This document shows, one piece after another, positions 1-8,329 of a stretch of 10,292 nucleotides of DNA. The translations under genes and the position numbers were made by a program. The DNA is from an uncultured Campylobacter sp. (GTDB taxonomy: Bacteria; Campylobacterota; Campylobacteria; Campylobacterales; Campylobacteraceae): NCBI GenBank assembly GCA_905373295.1, contig CAJPSJ010000051.1, positions 1 to 10,292 of the forward strand, written 5' to 3'. The notes beneath the pieces are model-generated. The model saw nothing but the letters and a program-made list of their open reading frames with translations, had not been told where the DNA came from and did not search any database. Each line of letters opens with the position of its first letter. The stretch's first letter is position 1.

Positions 1-1801
<1,801 letters not shown>

Positions 1802-1805
1802 ACCC

Positions 1806-1827
1806 GGTGAAATTTTAAAATTTCACC
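1806..1827. repeat. Perfect 22-bp palindrome after purA
   Basis: An exact inverted repeat centred on AAATTTTAAAATTT and flanked by GGTG/CACC, starting 5 nt after the purA stop. As RNA it would give a stem of up to 9 bp with a tetraloop. It contains two overlapping AAATTT words. There is no T-tract after it (the following bases are CCGTTGCGGG), so a classical intrinsic terminator is doubtful. It could be a weak terminator or processing hairpin, a dyad operator for a dimeric regulator, or just a local pile-up of the genome's common AAATTT word. Confidence 0.6.
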
Positions 1828-1864
1828 CGTTGCGGGCGGCGCGACCGCTCGTAGAACTGAATTT

Positions 1865-1870
1865 AAAGGA
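1865..1870 (+). promoter_or_regulatory. Ribosome binding site of the DUF507 gene
   Basis: AAAGGA lies 6 nt upstream of the ATG at 1877. It fixes the start of the DUF507 gene and shows that this gene has its own initiation signal after the 75-bp spacer that follows purA. Confidence 0.8.
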
Positions 1871-1876
1871 ACGATC

Positions 1877-2428
1877 ATGCGAATACGACTACCACACGTG
1901 CCATATATCGCGCATAAAATAGCGCTGGATCTGCTAAACTCGGGCTGCGTTACGCTGAGTGCGGGTATAGAGCCCGTCGCAAAGGAAGCTGACGAGATCA
2001 TAAGAGCCGATCTGCAAAAAGAAAGAGCGATAGACGAGCGCGCAAATGAGCTGATAGACGAGCGCGTAAGCGAGCTAGATGAGATGAGCGTGAATAAAAA
2101 AGATATGTTTTGGCTCATCAAACGCCACATCGCAAACGACGAGAATTTCGAGCTAAATTTCGAGGATCGCTACGGCGCCATATCGCATAAAATTTTAGAA
2201 ACCGTTTGGAAGAAAAATTTGATCGACTACAAAGTCTCCGAAAACAGGCTGAAGACGATAATTTATAACGCGATCGACGAATATCTTAAAAATTATCAAA
2301 AGATTGAGGATGCGGTCTATGAAAAGATCGATGGCTACAAGCAAAAACTGATCCCAGGTACCGAAGAATACGAGCTTGTGTTTGAAAAGCTCTACGAAGA
2401 GGAGCTAAGAAAACGGGGCATGCTGTAA
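1877..2428 (+). CDS. DUF507 family protein, two tandem copies of the domain
   Basis: A 183-residue, highly charged, mostly helical protein of unknown function, recognised as DUF507. The family is often about 90 residues long; here two copies seem fused. Copy 1 covers roughly residues 1-68 (IAHKI at 11-15) and copy 2 roughly 75-183 (ISHKI at 102-106). Both show the same order: an (I)xHKI helix followed by an acidic, Glu/Lys-rich helix. There is no signal peptide or membrane segment, so it is probably cytosolic. The start is supported by AAAGGA 6 nt upstream. Its stop shares one base with the carA start (TAATG), so it is likely translated together with carA. C. jejuni also has a DUF507 gene next to carA and near purA, so the linkage is conserved rather than a local accident. 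Its molecular role cannot be read from the sequence. Confidence 0.88.
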   Translation: MRIRLPHVPYIAHKIALDLLNSGCVTLSAGIEPVAKEADEIIRADLQKERAIDERANELIDERVSELDEMSVNKKDMFWLIKRHIANDENFELNFEDRYGAISHKILETVWKKNLIDYKVSENRLKTIIYNAIDEYLKNYQKIEDAVYEKIDGYKQKLIPGTEEYELVFEKLYEEELRKRGML

Positions 2429-3546
2429 TGAACGCGTATATCTACATAGAAAACGGCATCTATCTGCAAGCCAAGGCGTTCGGCAAGGGCGGCAGCGCAT
2501 TCGGCGAGCTCGTGTTTAACACCTCCGCTACGGGCTACGAAGAGATCATCTCAGATCCTAGCTACGCGGGGCAGTTCATCATCTTTACGATGCCCGAAAT
2601 CGGCATCGTAGGGATCAACGAAAACGACAAAGAAAGCTCCAAAATCCACGCCAGCGGAATTTTCGTAAGAAATTTTAACAACGAGCCTTCAAATTTCCGC
2701 TCGCAGATGAGCTTGGAGGATTATTTTCTGCAAAACGGAAAATTCGGCGTTTACGACATCGACACTAGATTTTTAACCAAGATGCTGCGCGATCAGGGCA
2801 GTTTACGCGCCTTCGTTTCTACCGAGATCAGCGATAAGGCGGCTCTTAAAAAGGCGCTTAGCGAATCTGCGCGCATAGAGGAGATCAACTACGTAAGCAT
2901 CGTAAGCACGAAGGCGCCGTATAAGCACACATCGGGTCGCTGGAATGCAGAGCGCGGAAGCTACGCCCAGCCCGCAAGCTGCGGCAAAAAGATAGCCGTG
3001 ATCGATTACGGCGTCAAGCGAAATATCCTAAACGAGCTTTGTGATCTGGGGCTCGGCGTCGAGGTTTTCCCGCACGACGTTAAAGCGGAGAGCTTGATCG
3101 CCAAATTTAAAGATGGGCAGATCGACGGCGTGTTTTTATCAAACGGCCCTGGCGAGCCTCGCATGCTTAAAGAGGAGATCGCGGAGATCAAAAAGATGGT
3201 CGAAGCGCGCGTGCCGATTTTTGGAATTTGCCTGGGTCATCAGCTGCTAAGCAACGCGATGGGATATGAGACCTACAAGCTGAAATTCGGCCAGCACGGC
3301 GCAAACCACCCCGTGCAAAATCTGCGCACCAAATCGATTGAGATCACCGCGCAAAATCACAACTACAACGTCCCAGAAACGATCGCGCAGATCTGCGAGA
3401 TCACGCACCGAAATCTTTTCGACGGCACGATCGAGGGCGTGCGCTACAAGGAGTACCCCGTATTTTCGGTGCAGCACCATCCGGAAGCCAGCGCAGGGCC
3501 TACCGAGAGCAAGTATATCTTCAAAGAATTTCTTGAAATTTTATGA
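2428..3546 (+). CDS. carA: Carbamoyl-phosphate synthase small (glutaminase) subunit CarA
   Basis: Hydrolyses glutamine and channels ammonia to CarB, which makes carbamoyl phosphate for pyrimidine and arginine synthesis; cytosolic. At 372 residues it is full length. Residues 1 to about 150 form the CarA-specific N-terminal domain (GELVFNTSATGYEEIISDPSY at 26-46, YDIDTRFLTKMLRDQGSLR at 109-127). Residues about 187-372 are a class I glutamine amidotransferase: SNGPGEP at 238-244, the nucleophile elbow GICLGHQ with Cys268, and VQHHPEA with His351 and Glu353 completing the triad. These positions almost match the E. coli triad (269/353/355). The ATG overlaps the DUF507 stop by one base and has only a weak ribosome site, which suggests coupling. 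carB is not in the window: a terminator-like hairpin and a long spacer follow, so the two subunits are encoded apart on this side. Confidence 0.97.
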   Translation: MNAYIYIENGIYLQAKAFGKGGSAFGELVFNTSATGYEEIISDPSYAGQFIIFTMPEIGIVGINENDKESSKIHASGIFVRNFNNEPSNFRSQMSLEDYFLQNGKFGVYDIDTRFLTKMLRDQGSLRAFVSTEISDKAALKKALSESARIEEINYVSIVSTKAPYKHTSGRWNAERGSYAQPASCGKKIAVIDYGVKRNILNELCDLGLGVEVFPHDVKAESLIAKFKDGQIDGVFLSNGPGEPRMLKEEIAEIKKMVEARVPIFGICLGHQLLSNAMGYETYKLKFGQHGANHPVQNLRTKSIEITAQNHNYNVPETIAQICEITHRNLFDGTIEGVRYKEYPVFSVQHHPEASAGPTESKYIFKEFLEIL

Positions 3547-3568
3547 TTTTTGAAATTTTGCCTGCACT

Positions 3569-3598
3569 AAATTTTACCGCGGTCGCGCGGTAAAATTT
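3569..3598 (+). terminator. Strong hairpin terminator after carA
   Basis: AAATTTTACCGCG, a 4-nt loop (GTCG), then CGCGGTAAAATTT: a perfect 13-bp stem 22 nt after the carA stop. The GC-rich top and AT-rich base, followed by TTAAATTT, fit an intrinsic terminator whose lower stem doubles as the U-rich tail. It probably ends the hisZ-purA-DUF507-carA transcript. The stem is symmetrical (A-run on the left arm), so it could also stop transcription coming from the right. Confidence 0.8.
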
Positions 3599-3660
3599 TA
3601 AATTTGCGGCGAGTTTTAAATTTTAATGCAGTCTTTGCGTCGTAAATTTAAAGCCTGTCG

Positions 3661-3682
3661 CAGCCTGGATAATTGCAGGCTG
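3661..3682. repeat. Inverted repeat / hairpin in the post-carA spacer
   Basis: CAGCCTG and CAGGCTG form a perfect 7-bp stem around an 8-nt loop. A second stem, CGCAAAGC against GCTTTTGCG with one bulged base, follows at 3691-3709. The two sit side by side in otherwise unexplained non-coding DNA. Neither has a T-tract, so terminator function is unlikely. They could be part of a structured RNA or chance folds. Confidence 0.4.
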
Positions 3683-3913
3683 GAGCGGTACGCAAAGCGC
3701 GCTTTTGCGAACTAAGGATTGCCGCGGTGATTTTGGATTAAGCGGTTTTTGTATGAAGCGATCTGTGCTAGTCGCGATTTTAAATTTAAACTGGCTGCGC
3801 GCCGCATGCTTTTCATTCGTGTGATTTTTGCATCCGCTTAGCTTTTAAGCGCACACGCGGCTAAATTTTATGCGTTTTAAATTTAAAAATTGGGCTTGGC
3901 GCGCTTAGCTCTT

Positions 3914-4021
3914 TCAAAACTGCGGTACATTTCGCACGACTTCAAGTCCTTTAAATTTGGCGAGCCATCTCGTTGCCGTCAAAGTTGTGCCAATAAACGC
4001 TTTGCCGCCTGTAAAATTTAT
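3914..4021 (-). pseudogene. Possible remnant of a coding sequence (35 open codons, no start)
   Basis: On the minus strand there is an open stretch from a TAG at 4022-4024 to a TGA at 3914-3916. It would read INFTGGKAFIGTTLTATRWL and then AKFKGLEVVRNVPQF, a protein-like composition with alternating hydrophobic and basic residues. There is no ATG/GTG/TTG with a ribosome site at its head, and the flanking frames are full of stops. It could be the tail of a decayed gene or chance. I do not recognise a family. Confidence 0.2.
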
Positions 4022-4444
4022 CTAACTTTGCCCGCCCGTTAAAGTCTTATTGACGGAATTTTGCCAGTTATGCCCTAGTTTTTGATAAACTATACCTACC
4101 CTTCAAACCTTATCAGCGCTGTTTTTATTTCTCTCTAAAAGCCATTTGCCTAAAATAAAATTCCGCTCCGCCGCGTAGTGAAATTTTACCTGCGTTTGCT
4201 TTGAAATTTTACTTTCAGCCGCTATTAAATCTCTTTCGCACCGATAAGATTTAGCTTGCGTCATTTTAAATTTTTACTCCATTCCTAGGCTGCGGTTTTT
4301 ATCCATGCTTCTTTTTTAATCCCGCCCATATTTGCACATAAAATAAGAGTTGTGTTACTTTATGAAATTAAATTTTTAACTTAACATTATTTTAAGCTCA
4401 ATAAAAGAGAAAATTTGAAAGAATTTCATTTGAAATTTCGCCTT

Positions 4445-4450
4445 GAGGGG
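4445..4450 (+). promoter_or_regulatory. Ribosome binding site that sets the response regulator start
   Basis: GAGGGG lies 6 nt before the ATG at 4457. An upstream in-frame TTG at 4415 would add 14 residues but has no comparable site and would place extra sequence ahead of the receiver domain's first strand, so 4457 is preferred. Confidence 0.8.
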
Positions 4451-4456
4451 TCTGCT

Positions 4457-5140
4457 ATGAGCTGCGCTTTAAAAGAGCTGGACGTCTTGCTAGTCGAGGA
4501 CGATACTAAATTACTAGCCTCGCTGCATAAGGCGTTTGAGGGTATTTTTAATAACGTTTACAATGCCCAAAACGGGCTTGAAGGTGTAAAAAAATTCAAA
4601 AAATTTAGCCCTAATCTCGTCATTACCGATATTTTGATGCCGATCGAGGATGGGCTTGAGATGATACGCCAGATCAAACAGATCTTTCCGCATGCCCCTA
4701 TCGTGGTGCTTAGTGGCTTCAGTAGGGAGGAGCAGCTAAAAGGCGTTATGGAGATTGGCGTCGAGCGGTATTACTTTAAGCCGGTAGATATCGCCGCATT
4801 TGTGCTAGATATAAGCGCGCTGATGAAGTCTAAGCTGGACTCGGTACGAGTCGTAAATATGGGCGCAGGCTACGTATTTGACGGGCTCCGTCGTATTTTG
4901 CTGAAGGATGGCGAGCAGATCGTGCTTACTAAAAAGGAGCTTTCTTTTGTCTCGCTGCTAGCCAGTCGCGTGGGCGAGCTGGTACTTTACGAGGAGATCA
5001 AGCGTTATGTTTGGACCGAAGGAGCCGTGAGCGATACGGCGCTTCGCACCTTCGTCAAGCGTATCCGCGATAAAGTGGGAGGCGAAATCATAAAAAACGT
5101 CCCGAGCCTGGGATACAAGATCGAGCTTGAGCCTGCTTAA
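4457..5140 (+). CDS. OmpR/PhoB-type DNA-binding response regulator (orphan)
   Basis: A 227-residue two-component response regulator. Residues about 8-125 are a receiver domain: acidic pair Glu14/Asp15/Asp16 in LLVEDD, phospho-acceptor Asp58 in VITDILMP, the switch Ser86 in VVLSGFS, and conserved Lys108 in YYFKPVD. Residues about 137-225 form a winged-helix effector domain: LTKKELSFVSLLASRVGELV at 157-176, recognition-helix region SDTALRTFVKRIRDKVG at 192-208, and the wing NVPSLGYKI at 214-222. All residues needed for phosphorylation are present. No histidine kinase lies on either side, and large spacers flank the gene, so it appears monocistronic. Its partner kinase and targets cannot be told from the window. 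The start at ATG 4457 is chosen for its GAGGGG site. The family is certain, the specific regulator is not, so no symbol is given. Confidence 0.93.
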   Translation: MSCALKELDVLLVEDDTKLLASLHKAFEGIFNNVYNAQNGLEGVKKFKKFSPNLVITDILMPIEDGLEMIRQIKQIFPHAPIVVLSGFSREEQLKGVMEIGVERYYFKPVDIAAFVLDISALMKSKLDSVRVVNMGAGYVFDGLRRILLKDGEQIVLTKKELSFVSLLASRVGELVLYEEIKRYVWTEGAVSDTALRTFVKRIRDKVGGEIIKNVPSLGYKIELEPA

Positions 5141-5184
5141 ATTCTGTCGCGTTTTTGCCGCTTTGTAATGTAAGGAATTTTATT

Positions 5185-5271
5185 CGTAAAATTTTGCGTT
5201 TAAATATGCCGCGATTAATGCGGAGCGAGGTAGAATTTTGCACTCAAAGCGCCGCAGATTAAAATTTTACG
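5185..5271. repeat. Spaced inverted repeat between the response regulator and addB
   Basis: CGTAAAATTTT (5185-5195) and AAAATTTTACG (5261-5271) are exact 11-bp inverted copies separated by 65 nt, with a short CCGC/GCGG hairpin (5209-5223) inside. The arms are built from the AAAATTTT word that is common throughout this window, so the pairing may be incidental. If real, it could form a terminator-like structure after the response regulator gene, which has no stronger hairpin downstream. Confidence 0.35.
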
Positions 5272-5363
5272 CTCATCCAACTTGCTAAATTTGACTTGAT
5301 AAAATTTAACCTCTCAAGCTTTTCAAAAACTTCTTTGCTTAAAAGCCCAAACTAAAAATTTCT

Positions 5364-5372
5364 TGCTAAAAT
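5364..5372 (+). promoter_or_regulatory. Candidate extended -10 promoter for addB-addA
   Basis: TGCTAAAAT fits an extended -10 box (TGN followed by TAAAAT), preceded by an AT-rich stretch, as is usual for Campylobacter sigma-70 promoters, which often lack a clear -35. Transcription would begin near 5379, about 40 nt before the preferred TTG start at 5417. This excludes the alternative upstream TTG at 5363, which overlaps the box. A second similar box, TGATAAAAT, lies at 5297-5305. Prediction only. Confidence 0.4.
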
Positions 5373-5404
5373 ATCGCAAAATTCCGCGTTCTGCGAATCG
5401 CTCT

Positions 5405-5410
5405 AAAGGA
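5405..5410 (+). promoter_or_regulatory. Ribosome binding site that sets the addB TTG start
   Basis: AAAGGA lies 6 nt upstream of the TTG at 5417 and is the only good ribosome site in this interval. No in-frame ATG occurs near the N-terminus, so initiation at TTG is inferred. The protein would then begin MKNLPSKNLFVYTSSRAL. Confidence 0.7.
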
Positions 5411-5416
5411 TTTGTT

Positions 5417-8329
5417 TTGAAAAATTTGCCCTCTAAAAATCTCTTTGTCTACACCAGCTCGCGTGCGCTACGCGCGGCGCTGCAAAGCGAGAGTGGCGGC
5501 GTGTTGGCGCCTAGGATTACGTTGGCGGAATTCTACGAAAAGGCGCTTTTTGTGCCGGATCTTGTCGCTTGCGGCGAGATAGATCGCGCGCTTTTTATGA
5601 AGCAGGCGGTGAGTGAGAGCAAACGCGCAGGCGAGAGGCTTAAATTCCCTAACGAGCTTTACGAGTTTATGCGTAACCGCGAGTATCTTTTTGGTTTTTT
5701 CAAGGAGCTTGCGACGGAGCGCGTGAGTATCGATGCGCTCGATCTTAGCGACACCTATGCGTGGTATGCCGAGCATTTTGAAATTCTGCGAGAGCTAGCA
5801 GGGGCGTATGCAAGGATTCTGCGCGAGCATGGATTTTACGACGAGATCACGCTACCCGCGCATTATGAGCTAAATGAGTCCTATTTGCGTGGATTTGAGC
5901 GGATAGAAATCAAAATCGACGGCAATCCTAGCGCATTTGAGTTCGAGGTTTTTAAGCGCGCTGCGGAGCTGAGCGAAGTCGTACTGAGCTTTAGAGCCAC
6001 GACTTTAAATTCCAAGCCCGTGCGTGCGGTGGAGGAGCTTTGCGGCATAAGTCTAGAGCCAGGTTTTGCTTACCGCGTAAATCTTAGTACGGGTGAAATT
6101 TTAAGCCGAGAGCCGCTAAGCGTGGGCGGAGCGGTTGTGTGTAGAGGCTTTGAGTTGCGAAGCTTGCAGACGAGCTACGTTTTTGAAAAAATTTCATCCT
6201 TCGTGCGTGCAGGTATCGCGCCAGAGCGCATAGTCGTGATCCTGCCCGACGAGAGCTTTGCGGACACGCTGCGGCTATATGACGAGCGCATCGCAAAGAC
6301 CCGCGGCTCGCACAGGCTGCTAAATTTCGCGATGGGCGAGAAGCTTAAAGATAGCCTATTTTACGTAACGCTAGAGAAAATTTCGCAGTGCTTAAAAGAA
6401 GCGCGCACGCCGAAATTTGGCGTAGATTACCACGCATTCAAAAGTCCGGATGGAAGATTTTTGAATGCGGAGGATTCCGCGGTACAGCAAAATTTAGCGC
6501 TAGGTAATTTCGCTTCGGAGAATTCTATTTCGCAAAATTTCGCACAGCAAAATTCCGCGTTTGATTGCGAAATTTTTTCAAATTCTAAAGCGGATTTAAA
6601 ATTTATGTCTGCGGGGGCGTTTGAAAATACGGAAAATTTTGAAATTCTGCGCGAAATTTCGGCGGAACGCGCGAATAGCGCGGGAGAACAAAGCTTTTCT
6701 TTGGATTTTGCGGAGTTGCAAGAGCCCTTAGAGTGTTCGCAGCAGCGCGATTATTCGGCTCGTGCAAAACGGCAAGAGCTTTCAAAGAAGCAGCAAGGGA
6801 GCCTAAAGTACTCTATGCAGCGGGAGCATATAGAGCTTGAGGAAGAAGATGGGTATTCAAAAAGCCCTGAGCAGCGCGATCGTTTTAGGCACTCTAAAAT
6901 GCGCGAGGACGCAGATGAGTATCCGCAGCGCCCAAACCCGCAGGAGCTTGATCTGTTTTTTGCGAGTGTGGGCGTGGATGAGGCGCTTTTTGGTGAGTTC
7001 GCACGCGATTTTACAAAGCAAGTAAGCTTCGAGCATTTCGAGGCACTAATTATCAAGCTCGCCTGTTTACCTAAAATTAGCGACGCGCTGCTGCAAGAAA
7101 AACTAAAAGAGCCGCTATATCTAATTAAAATTTTGCTTCGAAAATTTAAGGACGAAAACCTAAGCTTTGGCAATCTGATCGATCTTTTTTTGTTAGAAAT
7201 TTCGCGCATTAAGCTTGATGATGTTCGTGGCGGAAAGGTCACGGTAATGGGGCTTTTAGAGAGCCGCGGACTGCAATTTGACGGCGTGATAATCCCCGAT
7301 TTTAACGATGATCTGGTGCCTAAGCGCAGTAGCGGAGAGATGTTTTTAAACTCTGCTTTGCGTGCTAGAGCAGGGCTCATCAGCCACGCAGACCGCGAAA
7401 ATTTACAAAGATTTTACTACGACGGCTTGCTAAGAGGCGCTAAAAAAAGCGCGATTTGCTATCTGCAGAGCGTCGAGAAATTGCCTTCGCGGTTTTTGAA
7501 AAGCTTTGAAGTGCAACAAGACGCGGAATTTTCGCAGGAGGATTATTTGCGGCTTTTTGGGCGGGAGGAATTTAAGCCCGCCTTATGCGGACAAGAAGAT
7601 CCCGTGGCTCGCCATGATTTTTTTGCCGAGGAGCTATCGTTTTCGCGGCTGGATACGTTTTTAGAATGCAAGAGGAAGTATTATTACCGCTACGTTTTCG
7701 GGCTGAAGGAGGGGCTAAAATTTGGCGAGGATAATGCGCTTTTAGGTAAAATTTTGCATACGAGTTTTCAGCGTTTATATGAGCGAGCAGGAATGAAATT
7801 TAGCATGCAAAAATTTCGCTCTATTTATTCGCAGCTTGCGCGAGAAGCGGGCATCGCGCGCTTTGATGTGGAGCTTGAGCTAAAAGCTGTAGAAAAGCTA
7901 GCTAGGCTTTTAGAAGAGCATGAGCAAATTTGGAGCTTCAGCGGTAGTGAAGTATCGCTAAAAGGCGAGCTTGACGGGGTGCGCCTGAGTGGGCGGATCG
8001 ACCGCATCGACGAAGATAAGGCAGGGCGGAAGTTCATCATCGATTACAAACGTGGTTCAGCTAAAAAGCATATGGAAAAATTCCAGCTTACGTTTTATCG
8101 CGCGCTTTTAGCCCAGGAGTGCGAATGCGCCTATCTGTCGCTAAAAGATTGCGCGTTTGCGGCTCCTGGCGACAAAACGCCTAGCTTAGAAAATCTGCGC
8201 GAGACGCTAAGCTCTATCGGTAAGGAATTTGCAAGCGAGGTTGCTTTTACGCGCACGGAAGCGGTGCAAAGCTGCGAATACTGCGATTATAAAATCATTT
8301 GCAAGGGGCAGATTGATGGCAAAATTTGA
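5417..8329 (+). CDS. addB: AddB: iron-sulphur PD-(D/E)XK nuclease subunit of the AddAB helicase-nuclease
   Basis: Partner of AddA in processing double-strand DNA ends for RecA-dependent recombination. With the TTG start the protein is 970 residues. Residues 1 to about 330 and 510-700 form the inactivated helicase-like part: no Walker A lysine motif is seen at the N-terminus, while VTVMGLLESRGLQFDGVIIP at 608-627 resembles helicase motif V. The C-terminal RecB-type nuclease has His781 (GKILHTSF), Asp862 (GRIDRID), Asp876 and Lys878 (IIDYKRG). Cys751, Cys953, Cys956 and Cys962 (C...CxxCxxxxxC) are the expected 4Fe-4S ligands that staple this domain. Residues about 340-508 are a Gln/Asn/Ser-rich then Arg/Glu-rich insertion unlike the rest of the protein and probably disordered; they make it longer than I expect for Campylobacter AddB. 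It overlaps addA by 14 bp, so the two are surely one operon. Start is less certain than identity. Confidence 0.9.
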   Translation: MKNLPSKNLFVYTSSRALRAALQSESGGVLAPRITLAEFYEKALFVPDLVACGEIDRALFMKQAVSESKRAGERLKFPNELYEFMRNREYLFGFFKELATERVSIDALDLSDTYAWYAEHFEILRELAGAYARILREHGFYDEITLPAHYELNESYLRGFERIEIKIDGNPSAFEFEVFKRAAELSEVVLSFRATTLNSKPVRAVEELCGISLEPGFAYRVNLSTGEILSREPLSVGGAVVCRGFELRSLQTSYVFEKISSFVRAGIAPERIVVILPDESFADTLRLYDERIAKTRGSHRLLNFAMGEKLKDSLFYVTLEKISQCLKEARTPKFGVDYHAFKSPDGRFLNAEDSAVQQNLALGNFASENSISQNFAQQNSAFDCEIFSNSKADLKFMSAGAFENTENFEILREISAERANSAGEQSFSLDFAELQEPLECSQQRDYSARAKRQELSKKQQGSLKYSMQREHIELEEEDGYSKSPEQRDRFRHSKMREDADEYPQRPNPQELDLFFASVGVDEALFGEFARDFTKQVSFEHFEALIIKLACLPKISDALLQEKLKEPLYLIKILLRKFKDENLSFGNLIDLFLLEISRIKLDDVRGGKVTVMGLLESRGLQFDGVIIPDFNDDLVPKRSSGEMFLNSALRARAGLISHADRENLQRFYYDGLLRGAKKSAICYLQSVEKLPSRFLKSFEVQQDAEFSQEDYLRLFGREEFKPALCGQEDPVARHDFFAEELSFSRLDTFLECKRKYYYRYVFGLKEGLKFGEDNALLGKILHTSFQRLYERAGMKFSMQKFRSIYSQLAREAGIARFDVELELKAVEKLARLLEEHEQIWSFSGSEVSLKGELDGVRLSGRIDRIDEDKAGRKFIIDYKRGSAKKHMEKFQLTFYRALLAQECECAYLSLKDCAFAAPGDKTPSLENLRETLSSIGKEFASEVAFTRTEAVQSCEYCDYKIICKGQIDGKI
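6434..6940 (+). repeat. Low-complexity, repeat-like insertion inside addB
   Basis: Codes for residues about 340-508 of AddB. The first half is rich in Gln, Asn, Ser, Ala and Phe and packs about ten RAATTY-type words (AAATTT, AAATTC, GAATTC) into roughly 180 bp (6488-6662). The second half is Arg/Glu/Gln-rich with a recurring Gln-Arg-acidic motif encoded by CAGCG-type copies at 6743, 6818, 6872 and 6926. The last three are each 54 bp (18 codons) apart, as expected of a decayed tandem repeat. The reading frame stays open throughout, so the insertion is tolerated. Boundaries are approximate. Confidence 0.55.

Larger units (their letters stand above)
3547..4456. other. Long spacer between carA and the response regulator, no credible gene
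   Basis: About 910 bp with stops in every frame and no reading frame that has a start, a ribosome site and recognisable protein content. It holds the carA terminator near its left end, several small hairpins (3661-3682, 3691-3709, 3835-3851), about seventeen AAATTT words by eye count, and one open minus-strand stretch without a start (3914-4021). The last 100 bp before the response regulator are AT-rich and may carry its promoter, but no convincing -35/-10 pair stands out; the stretch around 4381-4395 is the best place to look. I see no tRNA, rRNA, CRISPR or insertion sequence ends. Confidence 0.7.

Noticed and set aside
4415..4456. Longer response regulator beginning at TTG 4415
   Set aside because: There is no ribosome site at the right distance, and the ATG at 4457 has GAGGGG 6 nt upstream and starts directly before the receiver domain.
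3547..4456. Insertion sequence, CRISPR array or tRNA in the long spacer
   Set aside because: No transposase frame, no paired terminal repeats with target duplications, no regularly spaced direct repeats and no cloverleaf-like segment were found. The repeated AAATTT words are irregularly spaced and occur all over the window.
6751..7380. Long minus-strand reading frame (209 codons) opposite addB
   Set aside because: It lies wholly within addB, has a Ser/Arg-rich composition typical of antisense frames of GC-skewed genes, and has no recognisable domain or ribosome site. Treated as a shadow of addB.
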